Of a stretch of 64,000 nt of DNA, positions 44,649 to 53,174 are shown piece after piece. Source of the stretch: Streptomyces sp. NRRL F-525. GTDB taxonomy: Bacteria; Actinomycetota; Actinomycetes; Streptomycetales; Streptomycetaceae. The notes under the pieces are model-generated. The model did no database searches. It saw nothing but the letters and a program-made list of their open reading frames with translations, and was not told the DNA's origin. The position numbers and the translations under genes are program-made. Position 1 is the first letter of the stretch. Each line of letters starts with the position of its first letter. Where the stretch lies: contig NZ_JNXE01000016.1 in assembly GCF_000716605.1 (NCBI RefSeq), forward strand, positions 186,001-250,000, written 5' to 3'.

Positions 44649-45389
44649 ATGGGGGAGACACAGAGCGATCAGAACCGTCAGGACGCCCAGGGCGATCCGG
44701 GCGACCGGCCGGCGAAGCCGCCCGGCACCGACGAGAAGCCGCCGGGCGGCACCGGCCGGCACCCCGGGCGGCGTGCGCTGCTCATCGGCGGGGCCGTGGC
44801 CGCCGTAGGGACCGCTGTGGTGGCCCGGGACGAGTTGGCGCGGTTGTGGTGGCGGACGCCGGGGGTGGAGAAGCCGCGGACTCCGGGGGCCGTCGATTTT
44901 CGGGGGGCCACGTGGGTGGCGGCTTCCTCGGCGAACTACCGGCGGGCCGACCGGCCGGACGACTACGCGATAGACCGGGTGGTCATCCATGTCACACAGG
45001 GCAGTTACGCGAGTGCCGTGAAGGCCTTCCAGGACCCCGGGCACCAGGCGGCCGCGCACTACATCGTCCGGCAGCGCGGCGACGTCACGCAGATGATCCG
45101 CGAGCTGGACGTGGCCTTCCACGCGGGGAACCGGTCGTACAACGAACGCAGTGTCGGCATCGAGCACGAGGGCTTCGTGGAGCGGAAGTCGTCGTTCACC
45201 GAGGCGATGTACGCGAGTTCCGCGCGGCTGACGGCCCAGATATGCGGGCGTTACGGAATCCCTGTGGACCGGGAGCATGTCATCGGGCATGTGGAGGTGC
45301 CGGGGACGGATCACACGGATCCCGGGCGGTACTGGGACTGGGACCGGTACATGACGCTCGTAAGGCGGGCACACCGGACGCAGGTGTGA
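44649..45389 (+). CDS. N-acetylmuramoyl-L-alanine amidase, exported
   Basis: A 246-residue peptidoglycan amidase of the PGRP/amidase_2 type. The N-terminus is hydrophilic, then [20 protein letters not shown] forms a possible Tat-type signal or anchor. The zinc site uses His in [20 protein letters not shown] (about 112), [20 protein letters not shown] with [20 protein letters not shown], and [20 protein letters not shown] near the C-terminus. It cleaves the lactyl-amide bond in cell-wall remodelling outside the membrane. It is divergent from mnmA and followed by a ~210-base gap before the multicopper oxidase gene. The ATG is 44649; a start further upstream would overlap mnmA and is not needed. 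Confidence 0.9.
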   Translation: MGETQSDQNRQDAQGDPGDRPAKPPGTDEKPPGGTGRHPGRRALLIGGAVAAVGTAVVARDELARLWWRTPGVEKPRTPGAVDFRGATWVAASSANYRRADRPDDYAIDRVVIHVTQGSYASAVKAFQDPGHQAAAHYIVRQRGDVTQMIRELDVAFHAGNRSYNERSVGIEHEGFVERKSSFTEAMYASSARLTAQICGRYGIPVDREHVIGHVEVPGTDHTDPGRYWDWDRYMTLVRRAHRTQV

Positions 45390-45603
45390 CTCGGGTCACA
45401 GGGCGGTTTGGCTATGAGTCGTTTCAGTCACGGCGGTGTCCGATGCGTCCCCTGTTCCGGATGTGACCTGGGGCACGCCAACTCGGCTTTCAGCCAAGGG
45501 GAGTTGGGGAGCGAGCCCGCACGCTTATCTTTCATAGATTGCTCTGCTGACTGCTAACAACCCCCCAGTCTTTACACAGCCCTTAGGTCAAATCTCTGGC
45601 CTC

Positions 45604-47166
45604 ATGACACACACCAGCGAGCCCGCGTCCGATCAGAACAGAGACAACCAGGGCAACCACCGCAAGAACACGGCCGAGAAGCGCGACCACGGCAAGGACA
45701 CCGCGGCCCGGGGCAAGGGTCTGCACCGGCGCAAGTTCCTCGGCGGCATGGCCGGCACCGGCATCGCGGCGGTCGCGGCGGCCGGCGGCGCCTTCGCCCT
45801 GCTGAACGGCGCGGCGAAGAGCAAGGCCTCCGCGGCGGACGCCACCCTCACCATCCCGGACCTCCTCGAGGGCACCACCACCGACGGCGTCACCACGTAC
45901 ACGCTGGAGGCCAAGACCGGCACCCACGAGGTGATCTCGGGCGTCACCAGCAGCACGATGGGCTACAACCAGGACTTCCTGGGCCCGACCCTGAAGTGGA
46001 CCAACGGCGACGTGGTCCTTCTCAACATCACCAACGACATCGGCGAGGACACGACGGTCCACTTCCACGGCGCCCACGTGCCCGCGAAGATGGACGGCGG
46101 CCCGCAGGTCGCCTTCGCGGACGGCACGACCTGGTCCCCCACGTTCACGGTCAAGGACCCCGCCACCACGCTCTGGTACCACCCGCACGCCCTGGGCACC
46201 ACCGCCAAGCAGGCCGTGCACGGCCTGGCCGGGATGATCATCGTCGAGGACTCCACGGACGCGTCCACCGCGCTGCCCAGCGACTACGGCGTCGACGACG
46301 TCCCGCTGATCTTCCAGTCCCTCGCCGTGGACACCGACGGGGACATCAAGTACGACGCGGCCGGCTACCGGCTGAGCACCACCACCTTCCCCCTCCTGCT
46401 CAACGGGACCAACGTGGACTCCACCACGCTCGGTTTCACCGCCACCAAGACCCGGACCCGGTTCCGCGCGCTGAACGCCTCGCCGTCCGACATCATCGTG
46501 ATCCAGCGCAGCGACGGCGGCACCCTCACCCAGATCAGCACCGACCAGGGCTATCTGACCGAGGCCACCGAGGTGACCACGATCCGCCTGGTGGCCGGTG
46601 CCCGGGCCGAGTTCGTCATGGACCTCACCGCGGACGCCACCCTCCAGGCCGTGATCACCACCGGCTGGATCCGCGGCGGCAGCGGCACCTACGACGTCCT
46701 CGCGGTGACGGCCAGCGGCACCGACACCCCGGCCGACCTGCCCACCCTCAACACCATCGACCGGTACGACACGACCGACTTCACCGCCCGGACGATCACC
46801 CTGGGCCAGAGCGGCGCGACCATGCTGATCAACGGGTCGGCGGGCACCACCATGGCCGCGATGGCGATGATCAGCACGACGGTCGGCGCGAAGGAGATCT
46901 GGACGATCCAGAACTCCACCCAGCTGGAACACTCGTTCCATCTGCACGACGTGCCCTACCAGCTGATCTCCATCAACGGCGAGGATCCCACCGGGGTCCA
47001 GCTCGGCTGGTACGACACCTACGAGGTGGTCGGCGGCGGCTCGATCAAGATCGCCATGGAGTTCACCGACTTCTCCGACGACACCTATATGTACATGCTC
47101 CACTGCCATCTCCTGCAGCACGAGGACGAGGGCATGATGGCCTCCCTCATGGTGACGGAGAGTTAA
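45604..47166 (+). CDS. Tat-exported three-domain multicopper oxidase (bilirubin-oxidase/CotA-like)
   Basis: A 520-residue exported oxidase. The Tat signal is LHRRKFLGGMAGTGIAAVAA (about 38-57), ending near SKASAADATL. The four copper-binding motifs are all present: HFHGAHVPAKMDGG, LWYHPHALGTTAKQA, HSFHLHDVPYQLI and the C-terminal MLHCHLLQHEDEGMM, where H-C-H-x3-H-x4-M gives type 1 copper with Met as axial ligand. It therefore should oxidise phenols, metals or bilirubin-like substrates with O2. The Asp after HxH (HLHD instead of HLHG) is a variant. There is no convincing Shine-Dalgarno sequence. I do not recall this gene between the amidase and cysteine desulfurase genes in S. coelicolor, so it may be an insertion. 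Confidence 0.9.
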   Translation: MTHTSEPASDQNRDNQGNHRKNTAEKRDHGKDTAARGKGLHRRKFLGGMAGTGIAAVAAAGGAFALLNGAAKSKASAADATLTIPDLLEGTTTDGVTTYTLEAKTGTHEVISGVTSSTMGYNQDFLGPTLKWTNGDVVLLNITNDIGEDTTVHFHGAHVPAKMDGGPQVAFADGTTWSPTFTVKDPATTLWYHPHALGTTAKQAVHGLAGMIIVEDSTDASTALPSDYGVDDVPLIFQSLAVDTDGDIKYDAAGYRLSTTTFPLLLNGTNVDSTTLGFTATKTRTRFRALNASPSDIIVIQRSDGGTLTQISTDQGYLTEATEVTTIRLVAGARAEFVMDLTADATLQAVITTGWIRGGSGTYDVLAVTASGTDTPADLPTLNTIDRYDTTDFTARTITLGQSGATMLINGSAGTTMAAMAMISTTVGAKEIWTIQNSTQLEHSFHLHDVPYQLISINGEDPTGVQLGWYDTYEVVGGGSIKIAMEFTDFSDDTYMYMLHCHLLQHEDEGMMASLMVTES

Positions 47167-47188
47167 GCGGGACGCCGAGGAGCAGCCC

Positions 47189-48352
47189 TCAGGTCAGCCC
47201 GGCGGCGCGAGCACGCTCCACCGCCGGGCCGATCGCCTTCGCGACCGCCTCCACATCGGCCTCCGTGGAGGTGTGGCCGAGGGAGAAGCGCAGGGTGCCG
47301 CGGGCCAGGTCCGGATCGGTGCCGGTGGCGAGGAGGACGTGGCTGGGCTGGGCGACGCCCGCCGTGCAGGCCGATCCGGTGGAGCACTCGATGCCCTGGG
47401 CGTCCAGCAGGAGCAGCAGGGAGTCGCCCTCGCAGCCGGGGAACGTGAAGTGCGCGTTGGCCGGGAGGCGGTCCACCGGGTCGCCGCCGAGGATCGCGTC
47501 CGGGACCGCCGTACGGACGGCGGAGACCAACTCGTCGCGCAGGGCGCCGATCTCGCGGGCGAACCACTCGCGCTGTTCGGCGGCCAGCCGGCCCGCGACC
47601 GCGAAGGAGGCGATCGCGGGGACGTCGAGGGTGCCGGAGCGGACATGGCGTTCCTGGCCGCCGCCGTGCAGGACGGGTACGGGGGTGTACTCGCGGCCCA
47701 GCAGCAGGGCGCCGATGCCGTACGGGCCGCCGATCTTGTGCCCGGAGACGGTGGCCGCGGCGAGTCCTGAGGCGGCGAAGTCGACGGGGATCTGACCGAA
47801 GGCCTGCACCGCGTCGGCGTGCAGCGGGATGCCGAACTCCCCCGCCACATCGGCGAGTTCGCGCACCGGCAGGACCGTGCCGATCTCGTTGTTGGCCCAC
47901 ATCACGGTCGCCAGGGCGACGTCGTCGGGGTTGCGGGCGATCGCCTCGCGCAGCACCTCGGGGCGGACCCGGCCGTAGGAGTCGACCGGGAGGTACTCGA
48001 CGGTGGCGCCCTCGTGCTCGCCCAGCCAGTGGACGGCGTCCAGGACGGCGTGGTGCTCGACGGGGCTGGCCAGTACCCGGGTGCGGGCCGGGTCGGCGTC
48101 GCGGCGGGACCAGTACAGGCCCTTCACCGCGAGGTTGTCGGCCTCGGTGCCGCCGGAGGTGAACACGACCTCGCTGGGGCGGGCGCCGAGCGCTTCGGCG
48201 AGGGTCTCCCGGGCCTCTTCGACCGTGCGGCGGGCCTTGCGGCCGGAAGCGTGGAGGGAGGAGGCGTTGCCCGTGATGCTCAGGTGGGCCGTCATCGCCT
48301 CGACTGCCTCGGGAAGCATCGGGGTGGTCGCGGCGTGGTCGAGGTATGCCAT
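47189..48352 (-). CDS. Cysteine desulfurase (NifS/IscS family)
   Basis: PLP-dependent removal of sulfur from cysteine for Fe-S clusters and tRNA thiolation. It has 387 residues. [20 protein letters not shown] opens the protein; [20 protein letters not shown] follows; His is in [20 protein letters not shown]. The PLP Lys is in [20 protein letters not shown] (about 198). The catalytic Cys lies on a mobile loop in [20 protein letters not shown] (about 323). ATG 48352 is chosen for the family N-terminus. It lies 2.6 kb from mnmA on the same strand and is the plausible sulfur donor for it. Confidence 0.95.
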   Translation of the reverse strand: MAYLDHAATTPMLPEAVEAMTAHLSITGNASSLHASGRKARRTVEEARETLAEALGARPSEVVFTSGGTEADNLAVKGLYWSRRDADPARTRVLASPVEHHAVLDAVHWLGEHEGATVEYLPVDSYGRVRPEVLREAIARNPDDVALATVMWANNEIGTVLPVRELADVAGEFGIPLHADAVQAFGQIPVDFAASGLAAATVSGHKIGGPYGIGALLLGREYTPVPVLHGGGQERHVRSGTLDVPAIASFAVAGRLAAEQREWFAREIGALRDELVSAVRTAVPDAILGGDPVDRLPANAHFTFPGCEGDSLLLLLDAQGIECSTGSACTAGVAQPSHVLLATGTDPDLARGTLRFSLGHTSTEADVEAVAKAIGPAVERARAAGLT

Positions 48353-48424
48353 GGTGACGCCGATTCTACGGGCCCCGGTGCGCACCCCGGAGGGGCGGGC
48401 GCCCGACGGGATCCGGCCGGTCCC

Positions 48425-48718
48425 CTAGAAGCTCCAGGAGACCGTGCTGTCCAGCTGCATGAAGGCCACGAGGACCAGCAGATCGGCGATGCCGAGTCCC
48501 AGGCCGAGGAAGGCCCGGCCGCGGCGGCCGGTGCCGCGCCACAGCGCCACGCCGGCCAGGGCGATGGCGATCGGGCCGAGGAAGACGTTGAGCACGAGCA
48601 GACCGACGAGGCCGAGGATGAAGGACGCGACGGCCATGCCGTCGGCGTCACGACGGCCGGTGGGCTTGACGTGCGGGTTTTCGGTGGTGCTGCTGTGTGC
48701 CGGTGCGGTGAGTTGCAT
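48425..48718 (-). CDS. DUF4190-type small membrane protein
   Basis: A 97-residue protein with a hydrophilic N-terminus (MQLTAPAHSSTTENPHVKPT) and two helices: MAVASFILGLVGLLVLNVFL and RGRAFLGLGLGIADLLVLVA. The xxxSxxLGLxGL...GPxAI pattern is that of DUF4190, thought to be a small membrane module of unknown function. It lies 72 bases upstream of the cysteine desulfurase start on the same strand, and 65 bases below the next small gene. Confidence 0.75.
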   Translation of the reverse strand: MQLTAPAHSSTTENPHVKPTGRRDADGMAVASFILGLVGLLVLNVFLGPIAIALAGVALWRGTGRRGRAFLGLGLGIADLLVLVAFMQLDSTVSWSF

Positions 48719-48783
48719 GGCGGTTCGGCTCCCGAGGATCGGGTGGATGGTGGGTCGGGCGGTCGACTGGCAGCCGCGGATGG

Positions 48784-48951
48784 TCAGTTGGCGGTCGTAC
48801 GGCTGCGGCGGCCGTGCCGCTCGCGGAGCGCGAAGATGCCCAGCCAGACGGTGATGACGGTGGCGGCGACAGCGGTGAAGGCGAGCGGCGCGTGGGCCAC
48901 GGTGCCCACCACGACGCCGAACAGCAGGAGCGCTACGACGAGGAACAGCAT
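48784..48951 (-). CDS. Small hydrophobic protein, 55 residues
   Basis: A short gene, ATG 48951, with GGAGGGGGA about nine bases upstream. Two hydrophobic stretches, MLFLVVALLLFGVVVGTVAH and AFTAVAATVITVWLGIFALR, are followed by a basic tail (ERHGRRSRTTAN). It is a typical Streptomyces "small hydrophobic protein" of unknown function. It is divergent from the TetR gene at 49102 and shares its operator region. Confidence 0.75.
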   Translation of the reverse strand: MLFLVVALLLFGVVVGTVAHAPLAFTAVAATVITVWLGIFALRERHGRRSRTTAN

Positions 48952-49009
48952 GGGATGAATCCCCCTCCGAGTCGGCCGGGACGTCCGGGACGGCTCTCGT
49001 TACGTTTCG

Positions 49010-49095
49010 GTGAACGGTTGTAGTAACACTTGTTCACTGAACTTGAGTCTAGCGCGTCCGGCGACTTTCCAATTACGGAGAACAGTTGTTAACTG
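49010..49095. promoter_or_regulatory. Operator-like palindromes upstream of the TetR gene
   Basis: Three elements lie in the divergent spacer: GTGAAC (49010-49015) with GTTCAC (49032-49037), GTTCACTGAAC (49032-49042) and CAGTTGTTAACTG (49083-49095). The last ends 6 bases before the TetR ATG. They share GTT-AAC-type half-sites. Autoregulation by the TetR protein is likely, but the exact footprint cannot be told. Confidence 0.5.
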
Positions 49096-49101
49096 GATGA
49101 C

Positions 49102-49725
49102 ATGAGTCACACCCTCGGCATCCGGCAGGCACAGAAGCAGAAGACCCGACAGGCGTTGCTGGACGCCGCGTTGGGGCTGCTGGAGGAGCAGAGCCTGAGC
49201 AGTCTCGGCCTGCGCGAGGTCACCCGGGCCGTGGGCGTCGCCCCGACCGCCTTCTACCGGCACTTCCGCTCCACGGCCGACCTCGGGGTCGCGCTCGTCG
49301 AGGAGGCGCTGGGCAGTCTGCACCCGATGATCCGGCAGACGGTGGCCCCGGCGGACAGCGGCCAACGCATCACGCGGGCCGTCGAGTTGATCGCCCATCA
49401 CGTGGACACGTATCCGGCGCACGTCCGCTTCATCGCGCGCGAGCGGCACGGCGGGGTGCAGCCGGTGCGGGAGGCCATCCGGGACCAACTCGCCCGGTTC
49501 GCCGAGGAGGTGAAGGCCGAGCTCGCCAAGGACCCCGAGTCGCGGGGCTGGCGCGACGACGACCTGCTGATGCTGGCCCACCTCTACGTCGACCAGATGC
49601 TCATCACGGCCTCGCTCTTCCTGGAGGCGCTGGAGGCACCGGCCGAGGAGCGCGAGCGGGTGGCCCAACTCGCCCAGCAGCAAATGCGGTTGATCAGCGT
49701 GGGGCGGCGGCACTGGCTCGGCTGA
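49102..49725 (+). CDS. TetR-family regulator (FabR-like)
   Basis: A 207-residue repressor. MSHTLGIRQAQKQKTRQALL precedes the helix-turn-helix EEQSLSSLGLREVTRAVGVA, PTAFYRHFRSTADLGVALVE (about 30-70). The region RHGGVQPVREAIRDQLARFA in the ligand domain resembles FabR-type regulators that sense fatty acyl groups. The resemblance is to the family in general and I cannot name the target. The ATG at 49102 has no Shine-Dalgarno sequence nearby. The divergent genes encode small membrane proteins. The 3' end is followed by a strong shared terminator. Confidence 0.88.
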   Translation: MSHTLGIRQAQKQKTRQALLDAALGLLEEQSLSSLGLREVTRAVGVAPTAFYRHFRSTADLGVALVEEALGSLHPMIRQTVAPADSGQRITRAVELIAHHVDTYPAHVRFIARERHGGVQPVREAIRDQLARFAEEVKAELAKDPESRGWRDDDLLMLAHLYVDQMLITASLFLEALEAPAEERERVAQLAQQQMRLISVGRRHWLG

Positions 49726-49746
49726 CCACCACGCACGCGGGACATA

Positions 49747-49791
49747 CGACAGGGGCGGCACGCCCGGTGTACGAGCGTGCCGCCCCTGTCG
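49747..49791. terminator. Bidirectional terminator between TetR and lipoprotein genes
   Basis: A perfect 17-bp inverted repeat, CGACAGGGGCGGCACGC (49747-49763) with GCGTGCCGCCCCTGTCG (49775-49791), around an 11-base loop, between two convergent stops. Confidence 0.85.
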
Positions 49792-49804
49792 TGCGGGGCC
49801 GCGG

Positions 49805-50176
49805 TCAGCCCTGCTGCGGGGCCCCGCTCATCTGGCCGCCGCCCGGGCCACCGCCGCACCCGCCGCCGGGGCCGCCGCCCTGGCCGCCCTGCCCGCCGCC
49901 CCCGCCGGGGCCGCCGGTCGGCATGCCGGAGGCGTTGCCGGTCGGCTGGCCCGTCGGCTTGCCCGAGGCCGCGGCACCCGTGGGCGCGCCGGAGGGGGCG
50001 CCGCTGGGCCGTGCCGTGGCGTTGCCGGTGGGCATGCCGGAGGCGGAACAGGACTGTGTGGAACCGGAGTTGCCGCTGCCGGAGGACGACGACGAGTCGC
50101 TCGAACCGCAGGCCGCCAGGGCCAGGGGCGAGAGCGCCAGCAGGGCCACTGCGGGGAGGAGACGCGCACGCTTCAT
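49805..50176 (-). CDS. Low-complexity lipoprotein
   Basis: A 123-residue secreted lipoprotein. The signal MKRARLLPAVALLALSPLAL ends at the lipobox LAACG, so Cys-23 should be lipidated. The mature part is a Ser/Gly linker (SSDSSSSSGSGNSGSTQS), then imperfect PTG/PSGAP units (SGMPTGNATARPSGAPSGAP, TGKPTGQPTG-like) and a Gly-rich end with GGGGGQGGQGGG and one Cys. There is no recognisable domain. Such proteins are probably cell-surface tethers or spacers. ATG 50176 has GGAG nine bases upstream. Confidence 0.78.
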   Translation of the reverse strand: MKRARLLPAVALLALSPLALAACGSSDSSSSSGSGNSGSTQSCSASGMPTGNATARPSGAPSGAPTGAAASGKPTGQPTGNASGMPTGGPGGGGGQGGQGGGPGGGCGGGPGGGQMSGAPQQG

Positions 50177-50316
50177 GAGAAACAGCTCCAAAAACGATGA
50201 GGATGTCTTGTGACGGGAACTCAACCAACGCCGCTTAAGCCTTCGTTGTCGGAGCCCTGTCCCCACCCTGTGCGCGAAGTAAAGGGCAGCCCAAGAGACC
50301 GCTCTGACCTGCTACT

Positions 50317-51294
50317 TCACTCTCGGCCCGCACCTACTCGCTGGTACAGCTCCGTGACAGAAGCGGCCGCCGCGGCCACCTCCGCGCGTACCTCCGGCGG
50401 TGATACGACCTCCAACGCGTCGGCGAACTGGAGCAGTTGGCGTGCCTCACGGACGACTCCGTAGGACAGCCGGACCGTCACCCACTCCTTCTCGCCCTCG
50501 TCCTCGGGGAGTTCGGCGAGCGAGGAGGCGTTGAGGCGCAGGAACATGTCGAGGCGGGAGCGGCGGACGCGGACGGTGACGTCGAGTCCGCCGGGGCGTT
50601 CCTCGACCTGGCGGCGCAACTCCTCCCAGGCGTCGGCGAGTTCGACGCCCGGGCGGCGCTTCACGGGGTCGGGGAGGAGGGTGGCCGAGTGGACGCGGTC
50701 GGCGCGGAAGAGGCGGGGGCGCGCTCGACGGTCGGCGACGAGGTACCAGACACCGGCCTTGGAGACGAGACCGTACGGGTCGACGGTGTAGGTGCTCGGC
50801 TCCTTCGCCCCGCTGTGCCGATAGCGCAGCCGAAGCCGCCGGTCGGCGAAGACCGCGTCCTGCAACACGTCCAGATCCACGGCGGGTTGAGGCCCGCCCT
50901 TCCACCGCGTGGCGTCGACGAGGATGCGCCGCGAGGTCACTTCGGCGGCCGGCCGGTACGGCGCCGGCAGCGCGGCCATCACCTTGCGCAGCGCGGAACC
51001 GAGCGCGGCGTCGAGGCCGAGGGCGGCGTGGGCGCCCTGCGCGGCCAGGATGAACAGGGCGCGCGACTCGTCGGCGGTCAGTCCCGTCACGTCCGTACGG
51101 AACCCGGCGAGCAGCTCGATCCCACCGTGCCGCCCGCGCTCCGCGTACACCGGCACCCCGGAGGCGGACAACGCCTCGACGTCGCGGTAGATGGTCCGCA
51201 CCGACACCTCGAGCCGGTCGGCGAGTTCGTGCGCGGGAACGCGCCCCCGGGTCTGCAGAAGCAACAGGATCGAGAGCAGTCGGTCGGCCTTCAC
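50317..51294 (-). CDS. WYL-domain HTH regulator (YafY-like)
   Basis: A 325-residue DNA-binding protein. The N-terminal HTH_11 is MKADRLLSILLLLQTRGRVP, AHELADRLEVSVRTIYRDVE and ALSASGVPVYAERGRHGGIE (about 1-60). The WYL core is TYTVDPYGLVSKAGVWYLVA with DRRARPRLFRADRV (about 170-205), where the WYL triad and Arg bind ligands or nucleic acid. A WCX-type C-terminus follows. It is divergent from the TIGR03086 gene, the usual pairing in which the regulator represses the DinB-like gene. The start is GTG 51294. Confidence 0.9.
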   Translation of the reverse strand: MKADRLLSILLLLQTRGRVPAHELADRLEVSVRTIYRDVEALSASGVPVYAERGRHGGIELLAGFRTDVTGLTADESRALFILAAQGAHAALGLDAALGSALRKVMAALPAPYRPAAEVTSRRILVDATRWKGGPQPAVDLDVLQDAVFADRRLRLRYRHSGAKEPSTYTVDPYGLVSKAGVWYLVADRRARPRLFRADRVHSATLLPDPVKRRPGVELADAWEELRRQVEERPGGLDVTVRVRRSRLDMFLRLNASSLAELPEDEGEKEWVTVRLSYGVVREARQLLQFADALEVVSPPEVRAEVAAAAASVTELYQRVGAGRE

Positions 51295-51333
51295 GCCCCC
51301 AGGATCCGCCTCCCGGAAACCCCGCGCAAATGT

Positions 51334-51348
51334 TGACGGAAACTGTCA
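51334..51348. promoter_or_regulatory. Operator candidate for the WYL regulator
   Basis: TGAC (51334-51337) and GTCA (51345-51348) flank GGAAACT in the 78-base divergent spacer, giving TTGACGGAAACTGTCAGG. A short TGAC-N7-GTCA repeat of this form fits a WYL/YafY target, but it is imperfect and unproven. Confidence 0.4.
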
Positions 51349-51372
51349 GGTTATGGATCCACCATCACTGCC

Positions 51373-51960
51373 ATGAACCCCAACGCGAACGACCCCCGCC
51401 CCCTGTACACCCGAGCCACCGAGCAGGCCGCCGCCCTGATCAGGACGGTACGCCCGGACCAGCTCTCCTCCCCCACCCCCTGCCCGGAGTTCGACGTACG
51501 CACCCTCCTGAGCCACCTCACCGGCGGCACCCACCGCATCGCGACGATCGGCGAGGGCGGCGACGGCATGGCCGTACACCCCTTCGTCCACGGCATCGAC
51601 GACAAGGGCTGGCCGACGGCCTACGACGAGGCCCGCACCCGGGTCCGCGCCGCCTGGGCGGACGACACCCGCCTGGACGCCCTGGTCCAGGTCCCCTGGG
51701 GCGAGGCCCCGGGCCGCGTCGCCCTCTCCGGCTACGTCATGGAGAACGTCACCCACGTCTGGGACCTCTCGGAGTCCCTGGGCCACCCCGTCCAACTCGA
51801 CCCGGAACTGGCCGAGTTCGCCCTCGCCATCGCCCGCCGGGTCCTGCCGGACGAGGAACGGGACGCGGACACGCCCTTCGACACGGCACAGCCGGCGCCC
51901 GAAGGAGCTGACGCCTACGGGCAGTTGGCGGCTTGGCTGGGCCGGAAGCCGCTCGGCTGA
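51373..51960 (+). CDS. TIGR03086-family (DinB/mycothiol-dependent maleylpyruvate isomerase-like) protein
   Basis: A 195-residue four-helix-bundle protein. It starts MNPNANDPRPLYTRATEQAA and shows TPCPEFDVRTLLSHLTGGTH (about 36-55), which is the metal-binding SPCxxWxVxDLLxHL-type segment of the family with its His, and SGYVMENVTHVWDLSESLGH (about 117-136), which gives the second and third His positions. It is expected to be a DinB-superfamily metal protein; the substrate is unknown, possibly mycothiol-linked. It is controlled by the divergent WYL regulator. The ~180 bases after it hold no clear strong terminator, only a 5-bp stem at 52096-52110. Confidence 0.85.
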   Translation: MNPNANDPRPLYTRATEQAAALIRTVRPDQLSSPTPCPEFDVRTLLSHLTGGTHRIATIGEGGDGMAVHPFVHGIDDKGWPTAYDEARTRVRAAWADDTRLDALVQVPWGEAPGRVALSGYVMENVTHVWDLSESLGHPVQLDPELAEFALAIARRVLPDEERDADTPFDTAQPAPEGADAYGQLAAWLGRKPLG

Positions 51961-52138
51961 GTCCGGCGCGGGCGATGTGCCGGCGGCCGCAGGCCGACGG
52001 CCGCGGATCGAGTACGGCGCCACGGAGATCGCGGTCCGCACCTGAAACCCCGCCGGTCCCTCTGCACCTCGACCGAACCGACACCCGAAGAAGCCCTCCC
52101 CCAAAGGGAGTTGGCGCCCCCGTCGAACCGCACGCCCC

Positions 52139-53011
52139 TCAGCCCAGCCTCGCCCGTGCCAACTGCCGTGACTGCGCGACGAGTCGGTCCGCGCTGTCCC
52201 AGATCTCCGCGTCCTCCTCCAGGAAGCCGCCGGCCAGGTTGCGGGTGGTGATGGAGACGCGGAGGGGGCCCGGGGCCGGGCGGGCTCGGACGTGGACGGT
52301 GAGTTCCACCGTGGGGACCCAGCCCTTCAGGCCGATCTCGAAGGCCGTGGGAGGGAGGGCGTCCACCGCGAGGAGAAGGGACAGCGGGTCGGCGTCGCGG
52401 CCGTCCGCCAGGCCGAACCAGGAGCGCATCTCACCCTTGCCGGAGGGGGCGCCCAGGGCCCAGCCGAGGGTGGACGGGTCGAGCTTGAGCATCAGGCGGT
52501 CGGCGATCGCCGAGCTGCCGGGGACCGGGGCCGGGGCGTCCTGCGGGCCGAAGCACTGGTCCATGGGCGGGAACACCGGCGGGCGTGCCGTCGTGCGGAC
52601 GTCGTCCGGGAGGGTGTCCAGGTTGCCGTAGGAGGCCAGGACTCGGATGCGCTCGATCTCCCCGCCCTCTTCGTCGTACTGGAAGAGGGACGCCTGGCCG
52701 GTGGACAGCGTGCGGCCGGTGCGGACCGTGTCCGTGCGGATGACCGCCGGGCCCGGCTGGGACGCCGTCAGGTAGTGCGCGGAGATCGTGAACGGGTCGC
52801 TGTGCGGGAGCGCGTCCGCCAGGGCTCGGCCGAGGACGGCGAGGAGGTAGCCGCCGTTGACCGCGCTGATGATCGTCCAGCCGGCCGAGAGGTCGATGTC
52901 GTAGACGCCCGGGGCGCGGCGCGTGACCGCCGTGTCGCGGTCGAACTCACTGTCGCCGATCGTGGCCGGTGCGGCCCGCGTGGGTGCCGGGGCGGGTGCT
53001 GCTTCTCGCAT
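52139..53011 (-). CDS. Acyl-CoA thioesterase family protein (tandem hot-dog)
   Basis: A 290-residue cytoplasmic protein with two hot-dog halves. The first contains DLSAGWTIISAVNGGYLLAV (about 49-68), the NGGYLLA-type signature of TesB-like actinobacterial thioesterases, and HSDPFTISAHYLTASQPGPA. The second contains LLAVDALPPTAFEIGLKGWV, PTVELTVHVRARPAPGPLRV and AEIWDSADRLVAQSRQLARA. It should hydrolyse acyl-CoA; chain length is unknown. I chose ATG 53011; ATG 53029 would add six residues. Upstream lies TTACTAAGCGGTAG, an imperfect inverted repeat that may be an operator. Confidence 0.85.
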   Translation of the reverse strand: MREAAPAPAPTRAAPATIGDSEFDRDTAVTRRAPGVYDIDLSAGWTIISAVNGGYLLAVLGRALADALPHSDPFTISAHYLTASQPGPAVIRTDTVRTGRTLSTGQASLFQYDEEGGEIERIRVLASYGNLDTLPDDVRTTARPPVFPPMDQCFGPQDAPAPVPGSSAIADRLMLKLDPSTLGWALGAPSGKGEMRSWFGLADGRDADPLSLLLAVDALPPTAFEIGLKGWVPTVELTVHVRARPAPGPLRVSITTRNLAGGFLEEDAEIWDSADRLVAQSRQLARARLG

Positions 53012-53174
53012 GGATGAACCGTACAACATGACATTACTAAGCGGTAGCTTTGTTGTTGCGGGCATATGAAAACACCAGCCGGTTGTCCGCCGACCGGGTG
53101 AGGAACCGGCAATTTCTTGGTAAGTGTCCGAACTCGTCCGTGACCCGCGGCCCGTGATCCCCCTCTTTGGGGAC

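Noticed and set aside
51961..52138. A short frame ending RIEYGATEIAVRT after the TIGR03086 gene
   Set aside because: It looks like the C-terminus of a lost protein, but there is no longer family-like stretch upstream and it may be chance.
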